Positions 50,212 to 60,475 of a stretch of DNA of 64,000 nucleotides are shown piece after piece. The stretch's first letter is position 1. Every line of letters begins with the position of its first letter. The stretch is from Kalmanozyma brasiliensis GHG001 (Eukaryota; Basidiomycota; Ustilaginomycetes; Ustilaginales): the NCBI RefSeq assembly GCF_000497045.1, contig NW_015961960.1, positions 2,853 through 66,852 on the forward strand, given 5' to 3'. The notes beneath the pieces were generated by a model that made no database searches, had not been told where the DNA came from, and saw only the letters and a list, made by a program, of their open reading frames with translations. The position numbers and the translations under genes are program-made.

Positions 50212-51294
50212 GGAAGCGGACAGAAGGGCATCTAGCATGTCTATGGCAGTGCAAGTAGAGGGTGCGACCCATCATGGCTTCATGAACAAAAAGCGGAAAG
50301 GACCATCGCCGAGTCGAGCTTTGGTCAGGCAGCAAACAAGTATAGTAATCTGGTTAATAAGATCTCTGGCGTATGCACAATCAAGGACTCGCCACTGCTT
50401 TGACGAGCATAACAAGAGAGGCTCATCGTGAGAGGCACCGTCATTTCTGGCGCAACATGACCATCATTCAAGGAGCGATCAAGAAGACACGCGTGCATAC
50501 AGAATCTGGACGGAAGTGTGCAACCTTGGCAGAGTTTGACAGCTCCGAGCCAACGGTACGCCCTTGCTAAATGAGCGGACGGTCAACCCTGCACCGAGCA
50601 GGTCATGTAGTGCATTGCGGTCGGTGAGTAGAGCAAGACGAGTTCGACCGAAGAGATCCGAGCTGACAGCGAGTCAGGCGAGGCAGGCGAGGCTCCGAGA
50701 TGACATCTGGCGCTCTTTTGATTGGCTGGCCGCGCAGCTGCTGTGGTGAGGTCGCGTGAAATGGATTTCTCAGCCGAGCTTCATTTTTGGCCGTGACTCG
50801 AAGGCAGAGGCTGCACACGGCCGCATTTTCTATCGAAATGTTAGACCTCTGCTTCCTTCCCCAGTCCGGCGGTGCTTGGGGCTCGATGATGCCGAGCACC
50901 CCACCCGCCCTTTGGAAAGACACACATACATATGCGGCTCGTGCTTGCAGCTTACACCGCTTGGTTGTCATGCAGTGTGCTTCGATGTGCTGGCTGTGTG
51001 GTCTCGAGCGTCGCATTGACCCAAGAGGGTGTGTGTCTGCTGCGCTGGGCTGGGCTGGGCTGCGAGCGAGTGCGTATTTTCGTTGAGCCCGCATTTCCGG
51101 TTGAGTCCTAATTCCAGAAGAAATTGGACCAAGAGGCGCAGGCAGCCTCACAGCCTGTCAGAGTCACCGCCCTTTTCCTTTGCACACGCAGTGGCGCAGA
51201 CCGTGCGTCGAGAGACATTCAAGAACCATTCACCTTCCACATCCTTTCGACCTCCATTCATCATCGTCATCCTACGCTTCGAACATCCGCAAAG
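50212..51294. promoter_or_regulatory. intergenic; LEU1 promoter
   Basis: This 1.1-kb stretch runs between two plus-strand genes: the 3' region of the large unknown gene, then the LEU1 promoter. A short CTGGG repeat occurs at about 51045-51060, and the 100 bp before the ATG are pyrimidine-rich. No defined activator motif was recognised. Confidence 0.5.
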
Positions 51295-53613
51295 ATGGCG
51301 CCCAAAACTCTTTATGAAAAGATTTTCGACTCGCACCTCGTTCACGAGGAGGCCGACGGCACCTGCCTCATCTACATCGACCGTCATCTCGTCCACGAGG
51401 TCACTTCGCCACAAGCCTTCGAGGGTCTCCGCAATGCCAACCGCAAAGTGCGCAGGACTGACTGCACCCTCGCTACTGTCGACCACAACATTCCCACTGC
51501 CTCGCGCAAGGCCTACAAGGACACAAAGTCGTTCGTCGAGCAGGCCGACTCGAGAACCCAGTGCCTCACCCTCGAGGAAAATGTCAAGGCGTTCGGCCTT
51601 ACCTTCTTCGGTCTCTCGGACAACCGTCAGGGTATCGTGCACATCATCGGCCCCGAGCAGGGCTTCACTCTTCCCGGTACCACCATCGTGTGCGGTGACT
51701 CGCACACGTCTACCCACGGTGCCTTTGGCGCTCTCGCCTTCGGTATCGGCACTTCAGAGGTAGAGCACGTGCTCGCCACCCAGACGCTTCTCCAGAAGCG
51801 TGCCAAGAACATGCTCATCCAGGTCGACGGAGAGCTCTCCGAGGGAGTCACCTCCAAAGACATCATCCTCCACATCATCGGTCTCATCGGCACCGCCGGC
51901 GGCACTGGCCACGTCATCGAGTACGCTGGCTCCGCCATCCGTGCCCTCTCCATGGAGGCCCGCATGTCCATCTGCAACATGTCCATTGAAGCCGGTGCCC
52001 GAGCCGGTCTCATTGCGCCCGATGAGATCACCTACGAGTACATCCAGGGTCGTCCCCTCGCCCCCAAACAGGGCGCCGAATGGGACCAGGCTCTCGCCTA
52101 CTGGAAGTCTCTCCCTTCGGACGCCGACGCCAAGTACGACTCGGTCATCAAGATTGACGCTAAAGACATCCCGCCCACCATCACCTGGGGTACTTCCCCA
52201 CAAGACGTCGTCGCCATCACCGGTTCCGTCCCCGATCCCAAGAACGCCAAGAACGACGCCGAGGCCAAGGCCTGGTCGCGCGCTCTCGAGTACATGGGCC
52301 TCGAGGCCAACACGCCCATGGAGAAGATCAAGATCGACAAGGTCTTCATCGGATCCTGCACCAACGCGCGTATCGAGGATCTGCGTGCGGCCGCCCGCGT
52401 GCTGCACGGACGCAAGGTCGCCGACGGTCTCTACTGCATGCTCGTCCCCGGTTCCGGTCTGGTCAAGAAGCAGGCCGAGGCAGAAGGTCTTGACAAGATC
52501 TTCCAAGCTGCCGGATTCGACTGGCGTGAGGCCGGCTGCTCCATGTGTCTCGGTATGAACCCGGACCAGCTGGCACCCGGTGAGCGATGCGCTTCCACCT
52601 CGAACCGCAACTTTGAGGGTCGTCAGGGTGCCGGTGGACGAACGCACCTGATGTCGCCTGCCATGGCTGCCGCATGTGCCGTCACTGGTTATTTGACGGA
52701 TGTGCGCAAGGTCGTGGGTCAGTCTACCGCCAAGGTGGGCAGCGAGGCTGGTAAGCCCGAGTTTGAGATCCAGGTTTCGGACGCCAAATCCTACCTCATC
52801 GACGCAACCCCCGCCCCTGCACCTACCAGTCAGACTCCCGCACCGGCGCAAACCGACGAAGACGCCATCCGCGACATCCCTGCCTCGAACATCACCACCG
52901 CCGGCGCCGGCATGGAGAAGTTCACCGTCCTCACCGGCGTCGCTGCCCCTCTGGAGCGTTCCAACGTCGACACGGACCTCATCATCCCCAAACAGTTCCT
53001 CAAGACGATCAAGCGCACCGGTCTGGGCTCGGCCCTCTTCTGGCCCATCCGCTACGATGCCAAGACGGGTGAGCCCGATCCGTCGTTCGTTCTCAACCAA
53101 TCCCCTTACGATCAGAGCAAGATCCTGGTGGTGACCGGACCCAACTTCGGTTGTGGTTCTTCGCGTGAACATGCCGCCTGGTCGCTGCTGGACTTCGGCA
53201 TTCGCGCCGTGATCGCCGAGAGCTTTGGCGACATCTTCCGCAACAACCTGACGAAGAACGGGCAGCTGCCGGTCATGCTCCCTCACGCGCAGATCGAACG
53301 ACTCACACAGGACGCCAAGGCGGGTAAGGAGATCACGGTGGATCTGGAGAACCAGGTGGTGGTTACCGCCGATGGAAGCGAGAAGTTCGCCTTCGAGACG
53401 CCCGAGTTTACGCGCCACTGCCTGCTCAATGGGCTCGACGATATCGCGCTGACGCTGCAGAAGGATGCGCAGATCGCGCAGTTCGAGCAGCTCAGAAGCC
53501 AGCAGACGCCGTGGCTCGACGGGTTCGGATACGACAAGGTTGGCGGCAAGATCGAGGGTGTCGTTAGCAAGGCCAAGGGGCTGGTTAACAAGGTCGCTGG
53601 TACCGAGTGGTAG
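51295..53613 (+). CDS. LEU1: 3-isopropylmalate dehydratase (alpha-isopropylmalate isomerase)
   Basis: This enzyme isomerises 2- to 3-isopropylmalate in leucine biosynthesis and carries a 4Fe-4S cluster. The 772-residue protein is the fungal single-chain form joining the bacterial LeuC and LeuD parts. The N-terminal half (about 1-500) has [14 protein letters not shown], a first cluster Cys in [13 protein letters not shown] and a Cys pair in [13 protein letters not shown] Pro/Ala-rich linker follows (about 500-535). The C-terminal swivel domain (about 540-720) has [17 protein letters not shown] and [11 protein letters not shown]. The length matches the yeast enzyme. The ATG at 51295 (CAAAGATGGC) is followed at once by family sequence. 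No intron is present. Confidence 0.98.
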   Translation: MAPKTLYEKIFDSHLVHEEADGTCLIYIDRHLVHEVTSPQAFEGLRNANRKVRRTDCTLATVDHNIPTASRKAYKDTKSFVEQADSRTQCLTLEENVKAFGLTFFGLSDNRQGIVHIIGPEQGFTLPGTTIVCGDSHTSTHGAFGALAFGIGTSEVEHVLATQTLLQKRAKNMLIQVDGELSEGVTSKDIILHIIGLIGTAGGTGHVIEYAGSAIRALSMEARMSICNMSIEAGARAGLIAPDEITYEYIQGRPLAPKQGAEWDQALAYWKSLPSDADAKYDSVIKIDAKDIPPTITWGTSPQDVVAITGSVPDPKNAKNDAEAKAWSRALEYMGLEANTPMEKIKIDKVFIGSCTNARIEDLRAAARVLHGRKVADGLYCMLVPGSGLVKKQAEAEGLDKIFQAAGFDWREAGCSMCLGMNPDQLAPGERCASTSNRNFEGRQGAGGRTHLMSPAMAAACAVTGYLTDVRKVVGQSTAKVGSEAGKPEFEIQVSDAKSYLIDATPAPAPTSQTPAPAQTDEDAIRDIPASNITTAGAGMEKFTVLTGVAAPLERSNVDTDLIIPKQFLKTIKRTGLGSALFWPIRYDAKTGEPDPSFVLNQSPYDQSKILVVTGPNFGCGSSREHAAWSLLDFGIRAVIAESFGDIFRNNLTKNGQLPVMLPHAQIERLTQDAKAGKEITVDLENQVVVTADGSEKFAFETPEFTRHCLLNGLDDIALTLQKDAQIAQFEQLRSQQTPWLDGFGYDKVGGKIEGVVSKAKGLVNKVAGTEW

Positions 53614-53727
53614 GCTCTGCTTGATACAATCTCACATTTTCAAAAATTTCAGCTTCTTCAGTTTGACAAATCAAAAGAATGCATCGTCCTTGTTCTTCGT
53701 CTCCGTCTGCAACCACTTCATACTGTG

Positions 53728-53776
53728 TCACATCTGCCACGAAGCTGATCATATCACATCTGTCACAAAGCTGATC
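53728..53776. repeat. tandem direct repeat, 23 bp x 2
   Basis: Copies at 53728-53750 and 53754-53776 differ at two positions (TCACATCTGYCACRAAGCTG core) and are separated by 3 bp. Confidence 0.9.
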
Positions 53777-54181
53777 GTGAACACTTCTGATGGTCTGAGA
53801 GCGAGACACAAGCCTCCAAATGTGATCCGAGCCTAACCTTGAGGTGTGATGGTACAGACGGCATCGCACCCCGTCAAATTCTTAGCTATCACAATAGGTG
53901 ACGGTGCGGAAGAGACCTCACCATGTCTGGATGGTGCTCGCGATCCGCACATGAAGCTCTGTTCTGAGAAGGAATGCATTCGTGACGAGACTAAGCTCAA
54001 TCACAGTTCCGAGTCTACTCTTGACGTGTGACGAGCCGAAGAGAGCCAGTCTCGCTACACGTCGTGTCTGCACCAACTGTATCACATTCACTTCTTGATC
54101 GGCGAGACCGCCGTCAAGTGTTCTAGATCTGCTCAGCATTGCTATGTCGATCGACAGAACCTTCCAAACTTTGTTTCTGCC

Positions 54182-54333
54182 CGTGATCATAGAGTGAATC
54201 ACACTTTTAGCTTTTGGCCTCGTCGCGATCACAGACCTGTCCGCTACAAGGCTCCGTCGGCCGACGGAGCCGGCACACGAAGACCGCAGACGAAGACCGC
54301 TAAACCTTCTTTTCGGCGTGATCATAGCGTGAA
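54182..54333. repeat. dispersed 17-bp repeat containing TGATCATA
   Basis: CGTGATCATAGMGTGAA occurs at 54182-54198 and 54317-54333 with one mismatch. The TGATCATA core also occurs at 53746-53753. Confidence 0.85.
54250..54271. promoter_or_regulatory. 22-bp perfect palindrome
   Basis: GGCTCCGTCGG is followed immediately by its exact reverse complement. It lies about 290 bp upstream of the orphan gene ATG. It could be a dimeric-factor site or a cruciform-prone sequence; no match to a known site is claimed. Confidence 0.8.
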
Positions 54334-54381
54334 GGCTATATCATAGCATTGAGATTTGGCTTCGGCGGGCTTCTCAGCTTT

Positions 54382-54432
54382 CCGCACTTGACCCGCACTT
54401 GACCCGCACTTGACCGTCTTTCCGCACTTGCC
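54382..54432 (+). repeat. tandem CCGCACTTGAC array
   Basis: Three perfect head-to-tail copies (54382-54392, 54393-54403, 54404-54414) are followed by a fourth with one mismatch at 54422-54432. The array ends about 40 bp upstream of the TATA-like box, which is a normal position for activator sites. Confidence 0.9.
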
Positions 54433-54470
54433 TTTGAGACGTTTGACAGAACTCAGCCTCGAGACGAAGG

Positions 54471-54478
54471 CATAAATA
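54471..54478 (+). promoter_or_regulatory. TATA-like box of the orphan gene
   Basis: CATAAATA lies about 85 bp upstream of the ATG at 54561, directly downstream of the 11-mer array, with C/T-rich leader sequence after it. Confidence 0.5.
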
Positions 54479-54560
54479 CTGGCCACTTCCTGCCCCCCGT
54501 TTCCCCTTTCCTGCCAACACCATCCCATACTCGACCGGTCTCACCTGACCTGCCCTCAAG

Positions 54561-55001
54561 ATGACGGACAAGTACCCCACACCCGACGAACTTCTGCCCC
54601 TTACGGGCGACACTCCAATCGTGACGGACAAGCCCACGAGAGAATTGACGATCGTATTCGAGGTCACCAAAGAGAAAGGGGACGAGCTTGTCGCCATTAT
54701 GAGCCGCCTGCAGTGCTACGTCGGTCACGTCGAGCACCCCGCCGTCGACCCCAAGCAAGAGGAGCGCCGAGTCGAACGCTTCGGTCAGGACCAGGCTACC
54801 CAGCACGCTCAAGAGAGCAAGCACGAGGCAGTCCAGCAGGCCATCCACCCCGTCCACACCCAGGACAAGGCCCAGGGACACGTGCACGCTGACGACCTCG
54901 CTGACGACCTCGCTCAGGTACACGTTCACGACAAGGGACACGTCCGCGACCAGGGACAGGGCCGTGTGCCCAAACGCGACGATGACGAAGACCACTTCTA
55001 G
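54561..55001 (+). CDS. small hydrophilic orphan protein, His/Asp/Gln-rich C-terminus
   Basis: The 146-residue product starts at an ATG in good context (CTCAAGATGACGG). The first half (to about 60) looks folded, with a TRELTIVFEVTKEKGDELVAIM segment. The second half is very hydrophilic, rich in His, Gln, Asp and Glu, with a duplicated Ala-Asp-Asp-Leu unit from a 12-bp tandem DNA repeat, and ends in acidic Asp-Asp-Asp-Glu-Asp-His-Phe. There is no signal peptide or membrane segment. I recognise no family. The His/Asp pattern could bind metals, but this is speculation. An equally long minus-strand frame overlaps it; the plus-strand frame is preferred because it has the promoter, leader and start context. 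Confidence 0.6.
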   Translation: MTDKYPTPDELLPLTGDTPIVTDKPTRELTIVFEVTKEKGDELVAIMSRLQCYVGHVEHPAVDPKQEERRVERFGQDQATQHAQESKHEAVQQAIHPVHTQDKAQGHVHADDLADDLAQVHVHDKGHVRDQGQGRVPKRDDDEDHF

Positions 55002-55223
55002 GGCGTAGAGGCTCCCGACCCGACCCAGGCCCCCCTTGAGCTGCTGGAGAGCGCCAAGTAAGCCTCACACCAGCAAGACGGTCCTGTCGAACTTCGCCCT
55101 CATCACTCCTCAAAAGTCAAGACAGAAAACCTCACCAAGACCCTCACATGACCGCTCCGTTCATCACAAAAGTCAGTCGAGAAGTGTCTTCGTAAAGAAC
55201 AAGCAATTGCATCCATTTCCAGA

Positions 55224-58200
55224 TCATTCGTCCTTCTGCAGCTCCTGCATGCGTACCAGGTCGGCATAGATTCCGTTGAGCCTGAGCAATTCCGCGTGCT
55301 CGCCCTTTTCCACCACCTTGCCGTCTTTGAGGCAGTAGATCATGTCGGCGCGACTGATGGTGCTGAGTCGGTGTGCGATGGCAATGGTCGTTCTGCCCGC
55401 GGCGGCCTTGTCGAGGGCCTCTTGGACGATCTTTTCGCTATCACTATCCAGCGCGCTGGTGGCCTCGTCGAGCAGCAGGATGCGCGGGTTGCGAATGAGC
55501 GCTCGCGCAATGGCAATCCTCTGCTTCTGCCCTCCACTCAGTTGCGTTCCCTTGCCGCCCACTTGGGTATCCCACTTGTCGGGAAGCCCCTCGATGAAGG
55601 CCAAGATGTTAGCACTCGCAGCGGCGGCGCGAAGATCGTCCATGCTCACACTGTCCGCATCCTCATACGCCCCAAGACGGATGTTGAACTCGATACTCCC
55701 GTCGTACAGCGTCGGTTCCTGGCTGACCAGCGCCATGTGTTTGCGCACCTCGCGCAGATTGAGCGTGGATATGTCGTGGCCGTCGATGGTGACTCGACCA
55801 GAGAGCGTGTCGTAGAACCGCTGGATGAGCTGGATCGTGGTGCTCTTTCCGCATCCACTCGCACCTACCAGCGCGACGTACGTACCCGGTTTGACATCGA
55901 CATCCAGCCCGCGAAGCACGCGGACCGTCGGTCGGGTGGGGTATCGGAAATGCACATTTTCCAACCGCAGATGGCCCTCGACGTGCTCCAGCACCGTGCC
56001 CTCGTCCGACGTCACATCGATCTCCGGAACCATATCGAGCAGTTTGATGCTGTCCCAAGCGGCGGTCTTAGCGTTCGAGATATCGGGCACGAAGCTGAAC
56101 GCATTCGACGCCTGGATCGAACCAAACACGACGGCGGTGAGAATCGTAAAGTACTGCCCCGACGTGTACTCGCCTGCGATCAACAGATGCGATCCGTACC
56201 AAAACCCAAGTCCGATGATCCAGAACTGCAGCGCTTGGCTGATCGCATACAGGAAGTTGCCGTAGAACGCCGTGTTGCGGGAGATCTGGGAGGGCGCATC
56301 GAGCTCGCGCCTGTAGATCTCCAAACAGTCTTCCTCGCGAGTGAGCGACGCAACGACACGCATGGAGCCCGCGGCCTCGCACGCCCTCGCGGCGCTTCCC
56401 TCGTAGGCCTTCTTGATCCTCGCATCCTTCAACACGACCAGCTGCAACCGTACGAATCCGGCACTCAGCGTCAGGGGGATGCACGCAATTACGACCAGCG
56501 AGAGCTTCCACCCGTTGGCAAGTGCGATGATCGCACCCGTCACCAGGGTCGATATGCTCTGAATAATGGTTCCGAGCGTGACACCCACCAGGCCGTTGAT
56601 CTTCTGCGAATTATCGGCGAGCGAGTTGCTGAGCGAGCCTGATGAATGCGCGTCTTCGTCGTGGTAGCTCACATCGGCGCGCAGATAGGCGAAGAGCGAC
56701 ATGCGCCGGATGCGCTCCATCAACACGCTCGACGCCTTCATCAGCGTGTACGTCTGGATGCTGATGGCGAGCGTGCAGAGGATGGCGATGACGAAAAAGT
56801 ACAGCGCCCAGTGGTTCGCATCGCGCAGCATGATGCTCCTGGCTGGTTCGGGACATGGTCCGCCGTTGATCGAACTGCACAGCGAGAAATTCTGCAGCGC
56901 ATGACCGAATAGGATCGAGAAACAGGGGTAGGCCGCACCGCTGCAGATGGACGCGATGACTCCAGGAAGGTAGAGCGAGAGGACGTGGTCGCGGTTGATC
57001 TTGGCCAGACGGTAGAGGAGGTAGAAGATCGAGGGGATCTTTTCGTTCTCCTTGTCCTTGGCGTCTTGATCGCGTTGGCGTTGGGCGAGGATGGCAGAGG
57101 CGACGCTGCCGCGTGTGGCCGACTTTTCGAGGCCCGCAGGCATCTCGGCTTTGGCCTCTTCGCGGAGGGCTGCCTTTTCGGTGTCGCTGGTGGCAAGCGG
57201 CACCTTGGCGTTGGAAGGAATGAACCTGGTGAGAGGCTCGTCATCGGTGGTCTCCTCGTTGAGATTGGTGGACACCTTGGCACGGATCTTTTGCGCATCG
57301 ACCAGTTGAGCATAGGCGCCGTTGAGCTCGAGCAACTCGTCATGCTTGCCAGACTCGATGATGACTCCCTTGCCCATGACGACGATCTTGTCGGCGTTCT
57401 TGATGGTCGATAGACGATGTGCGATGGTGATGGTGGTTCGATTCTGACTCGCCTGTTCCAGTGCGTCCTGTACCACGGCTTCGGACTGCGTGTCGAGCGC
57501 CGAGGTAGCTTCGTCCAACAGCAGAATCCTCGGGTTCTTGACAATGGCTCGAGCGATGGCAATGCGTTGCTTCTGACCACCCGAGAGCAAGAAACCTCTC
57601 TCGCCGACCATCGTATCGTAGCCGTTGGGCAGCTGCGAGATGAAGCCGTGTGCATTCGCCATCTTGGCCGCATCGGTGATGAGCGTCTCCTTCTCCTCGT
57701 CCGAAAGCTGCTGGTAGGGCGTGTTGATGAGACCGTGAGCAATGTTGGCGCGGATGCTGGTGGAGAACAGGGTGGGTTCTTGGCTGACGAGGCCGATCTG
57801 AGTGCGGAGCCATTTGAGGTTGAGATCGCGCAGTTCGACGCCGTCGAGGTAAGCTGCTCCTCCGTCGGGGTCGTAGAATCGCTCCACCAGTGACACAATG
57901 GTGCTCTTGCCAGAGCCTGATGCACCGACCAGAGCTGTGACTTTGCCTGCGGGCACTTCGAGCGAGAAGGCGTCGAGCACAGGCACGTCCGGTCGAGCAG
58001 GATAGCTGAAGTCGATGTCCTTGAACTCGAGCTTGCCCTCGCAGTGGTCGGGACGCAGACCGCTGGGATCCGAGCTGTCGATGGGTGGAACGCGATCGAT
58101 GGTCTCGAACACCTTGGAACCGGCAGCAAAGGCGTAGGAAAGCGCCTGCATGTTAGGTGCCATCATGGCCATAGAGAAGGCGCCGATAAGAATGGAGAGA

Positions 58201-59600
58201 ATGACGTTCATCACGGTGCCCGAGGCGATACGACCACTGGCCAGCAGCTTGGCGCCAAAGTAGAAGGCCAGCGCGTATCCACTGTAGATGACAAAGAAGA
58301 AGACACCCATGCCAATGCCCTGGAAGAGCGATCGCTTGATGCCAAAGCGCGTTGCTTCGCGGTTGCTCTCATCGTAAAGCTCGACGAGGTTGTCCTCGAT
58401 ACCGAAGGCCTTGGCGGTGCGGAGGGTGGCGAGCGACTCCTCGGCGATGGAAGCTGCCCTGGAGACCCGGTCAAGTTCGGCCTGCTGCAGCTTAGCGGTG
58501 ACGGCGTTCATGAGGGCACCGGCGATGATGATGCATGGGATCATGGAGCTCAAGGCCAGTGCGAGCTCCCACGACTTGACGTAAGCGACGATGAAACCGG
58601 TGACGAAAGCACTGATGAACATGACCGACATGGGGATCTTGTCGCTGATGCCTTCTTGGATGAGCTGAATGTCGCTTTGAATGCGGGTGGTGATCTCTCC
58701 AGCACCGACGACATCAAAGTAGGCAATGTCCTGGCGCAGAATGGCCTGAAGGTACTTCTCTCGAATGCGACGAGTGATGACCTGGCCGGTGTAGACCCAT
58801 GCAGCCATGTAGATGTAGGTTGCGACGAGCATGGCCACGCCGATGTAGACGAGGAAGAGCACGCCATGGACGATCTCCCTGTCCAGGTGATCGCGTGCGG
58901 CAGGGATGTCGCCATCAAAGAGAAGAGCGTTGGTATATTCGAGGAAGGCGGTGGTGAGACTACCGAACACGATGGTCATGAGTGGCTGTACGGCACCGGC
59001 AGCAGCGGCGGCAACGAGACCGATGAAGTTGAAGATGTGATCCCAGATGGTGGCGTAGCGGTAGAGGTCCTTGAAACCGACCCGGTCGACAGTTCCATCG
59101 TCCGCGACCTTCTTGGACTTCTTCTTCTTGCTGCGTTTTGTTTTGGCAGCGGAGTCGTCCGTCTTTTCATCGCTCTCTCTGCCTTGTTCACTGGATTGGG
59201 TGGAGGAAGTGCTGCCAGTGTCGTGTTTATCAGAGGTAGCAGCTGAGGTTGGGGGACGCTTGGCTTGGTTCACGGTGATCTGTACGTGGTCGGATGGCGA
59301 CTGCTGCGGTACTGATGAGTGTGCTGGTACTGCTGCTGCAGAGTCGTGTGTGTCGTGATCATGAACCTCGTCTCGGTCGTCCTCGTCATCGTCATCATCT
59401 AGGGCATGAACAGGCTGCGGGTCGCTGAGGATGGCGTGCTGAACATCCTTGGCGCCTGAGTCTAGATGCGGTTGCAGATTGGAATAATGATGGTCCTGCG
59501 GCAGGAGCCGTGAAGAAGCAGGCGGCGCGGTGACTTGATCGACTGCGCCAGGAACACCTTGAGGAACCGCATTGGCGGTGGCAGCAGATGCGCGGCTCAT
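55224..59600 (-). CDS. full-size ABC transporter, ABCB/multidrug-resistance type
   Basis: The 1458-residue protein has the duplicated arrangement TMD1-NBD1-TMD2-NBD2 of P-glycoprotein-like exporters. A polar N-terminal extension (about 1-160, Asp-rich with a Lys-rich KRSKKKKSKK patch) precedes TMD1. NBD1 has Walker A GASGSGKST (near 558), signature LSGGQKQR (near 670) and Walker B ILLLDEATSALD. NBD2 has GASGCGKST (near 1248), LSGGQKQR (near 1350) and the same Walker B. Both catalytic Glu and both switch His residues (IAHRLST) are present, so both ATP sites look competent. The linker between the halves is charged. Candidates include drug or lipid efflux or pheromone (Ste6-like) export; sequence alone does not decide. 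The ATG at 59600 (CACCATGAG) was chosen because the longer frame opens with GTG. Confidence 0.95.
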   Translation of the reverse strand: MSRASAATANAVPQGVPGAVDQVTAPPASSRLLPQDHHYSNLQPHLDSGAKDVQHAILSDPQPVHALDDDDDEDDRDEVHDHDTHDSAAAVPAHSSVPQQSPSDHVQITVNQAKRPPTSAATSDKHDTGSTSSTQSSEQGRESDEKTDDSAAKTKRSKKKKSKKVADDGTVDRVGFKDLYRYATIWDHIFNFIGLVAAAAAGAVQPLMTIVFGSLTTAFLEYTNALLFDGDIPAARDHLDREIVHGVLFLVYIGVAMLVATYIYMAAWVYTGQVITRRIREKYLQAILRQDIAYFDVVGAGEITTRIQSDIQLIQEGISDKIPMSVMFISAFVTGFIVAYVKSWELALALSSMIPCIIIAGALMNAVTAKLQQAELDRVSRAASIAEESLATLRTAKAFGIEDNLVELYDESNREATRFGIKRSLFQGIGMGVFFFVIYSGYALAFYFGAKLLASGRIASGTVMNVILSILIGAFSMAMMAPNMQALSYAFAAGSKVFETIDRVPPIDSSDPSGLRPDHCEGKLEFKDIDFSYPARPDVPVLDAFSLEVPAGKVTALVGASGSGKSTIVSLVERFYDPDGGAAYLDGVELRDLNLKWLRTQIGLVSQEPTLFSTSIRANIAHGLINTPYQQLSDEEKETLITDAAKMANAHGFISQLPNGYDTMVGERGFLLSGGQKQRIAIARAIVKNPRILLLDEATSALDTQSEAVVQDALEQASQNRTTITIAHRLSTIKNADKIVVMGKGVIIESGKHDELLELNGAYAQLVDAQKIRAKVSTNLNEETTDDEPLTRFIPSNAKVPLATSDTEKAALREEAKAEMPAGLEKSATRGSVASAILAQRQRDQDAKDKENEKIPSIFYLLYRLAKINRDHVLSLYLPGVIASICSGAAYPCFSILFGHALQNFSLCSSINGGPCPEPARSIMLRDANHWALYFFVIAILCTLAISIQTYTLMKASSVLMERIRRMSLFAYLRADVSYHDEDAHSSGSLSNSLADNSQKINGLVGVTLGTIIQSISTLVTGAIIALANGWKLSLVVIACIPLTLSAGFVRLQLVVLKDARIKKAYEGSAARACEAAGSMRVVASLTREEDCLEIYRRELDAPSQISRNTAFYGNFLYAISQALQFWIIGLGFWYGSHLLIAGEYTSGQYFTILTAVVFGSIQASNAFSFVPDISNAKTAAWDSIKLLDMVPEIDVTSDEGTVLEHVEGHLRLENVHFRYPTRPTVRVLRGLDVDVKPGTYVALVGASGCGKSTTIQLIQRFYDTLSGRVTIDGHDISTLNLREVRKHMALVSQEPTLYDGSIEFNIRLGAYEDADSVSMDDLRAAAASANILAFIEGLPDKWDTQVGGKGTQLSGGQKQRIAIARALIRNPRILLLDEATSALDSDSEKIVQEALDKAAAGRTTIAIAHRLSTISRADMIYCLKDGKVVEKGEHAELLRLNGIYADLVRMQELQKDE

Positions 59601-60475
59601 GGTGATGATGGTGGTGACCGGCGATCTCCCATGGATGGCTGGATCTAGGGGCGACAGGGTGCCTCGGTATGTCAGCACCTGGCGGTGAGGGAGCCAGTCA
59701 TGCGGATGACCAAAGGGGAGGATGGTGGTGGACGAGGGATGAGTGTCGACTGAGCCTTGCTAACTCGGCAGTGGCTTGTCCGTATTCCTGAGCGGACCCT
59801 GCTTTGGCTCTAGACACTGAGTTCTTGGCGCCAAACACGCGCGCATTCGCTCCAGAAATAAGGCTCCCTCAAGCTATCACACTCGTCCCCTGTTTGTAGT
59901 CACGATCTTGCAGGGTCAGTACGAGACCCTCATTGATCGAGGTCAAGCTGGAGCGCAGCCTGCTAGACCCGAGTGAGAACAGCATCGAACAGCGACGTCA
60001 GGAGTGGGTTTGTTTGCCGCTGTATTGCCATTCACGGTTTATTCATATGCAGTCCACGCTGTCTGCACCCTGAACCCTGGCCCCACCCGCACAAACACAC
60101 ACAACTCTGTTCGCCACCGTGTCAACTCATCAACGCCAAATCAAGTTGACGAGTCTTCGAAGCGGCTTTGCTGTCAATGAATGGCATGCTGCCGCTCGCA
60201 AAGAAGATCCGGTTGCGTCAACGGCAGGCTAATCAAGTCTCGAAAAGCGTCGGCATCTGGCAGTTCCGCGGGATGAAGTGGGTGCCGCGTTCCGTTTCCC
60301 GTTTCTCATTTCACTTGACGCCACCGCCACTGAGATGATCATATGCAAACAACTGACATTATACTGAACAGCGGGAGAATGAATACAGCGACCGACTACT
60401 TGCACACGAGAAACACAACAATGCAACTGTAGAGACTGAAACCAAATCCTGAGAGTGGTGATAGCGAGTCAATGC
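59601..60475. other. intergenic; ABC transporter promoter and FZO1 3' region
   Basis: This 875-bp stretch between two minus-strand genes shows no coding content. The right part (about 60.2-60.47 kb) is the expected 3' untranslated region of the mitofusin gene. Confidence 0.6.

Larger units (their letters stand above)
53614..54560 (+). promoter_or_regulatory. repeat-rich upstream region of the small orphan gene
   Basis: These 947 bp follow LEU1 and precede the gene at 54561. They contain a 23-bp tandem direct repeat (53728-53776), two dispersed copies of a 17-mer containing TGATCATA (54182-54198 and 54317-54333), a 22-bp perfect palindrome (54250-54271), three tandem 11-mers (54382-54414) and a TATA-like box (54471-54478). 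The density of ordered motifs suggests a regulated promoter; the binding proteins are unknown. Confidence 0.5.

Noticed and set aside
51754..53418. 554-residue minus-strand ORF over LEU1
   Set aside because: Antisense shadow of a well-supported gene, with composition driven by codon bias.
58044..59246. 400-residue plus-strand ORF over the ABC transporter
   Set aside because: Antisense shadow; no start context or domain.
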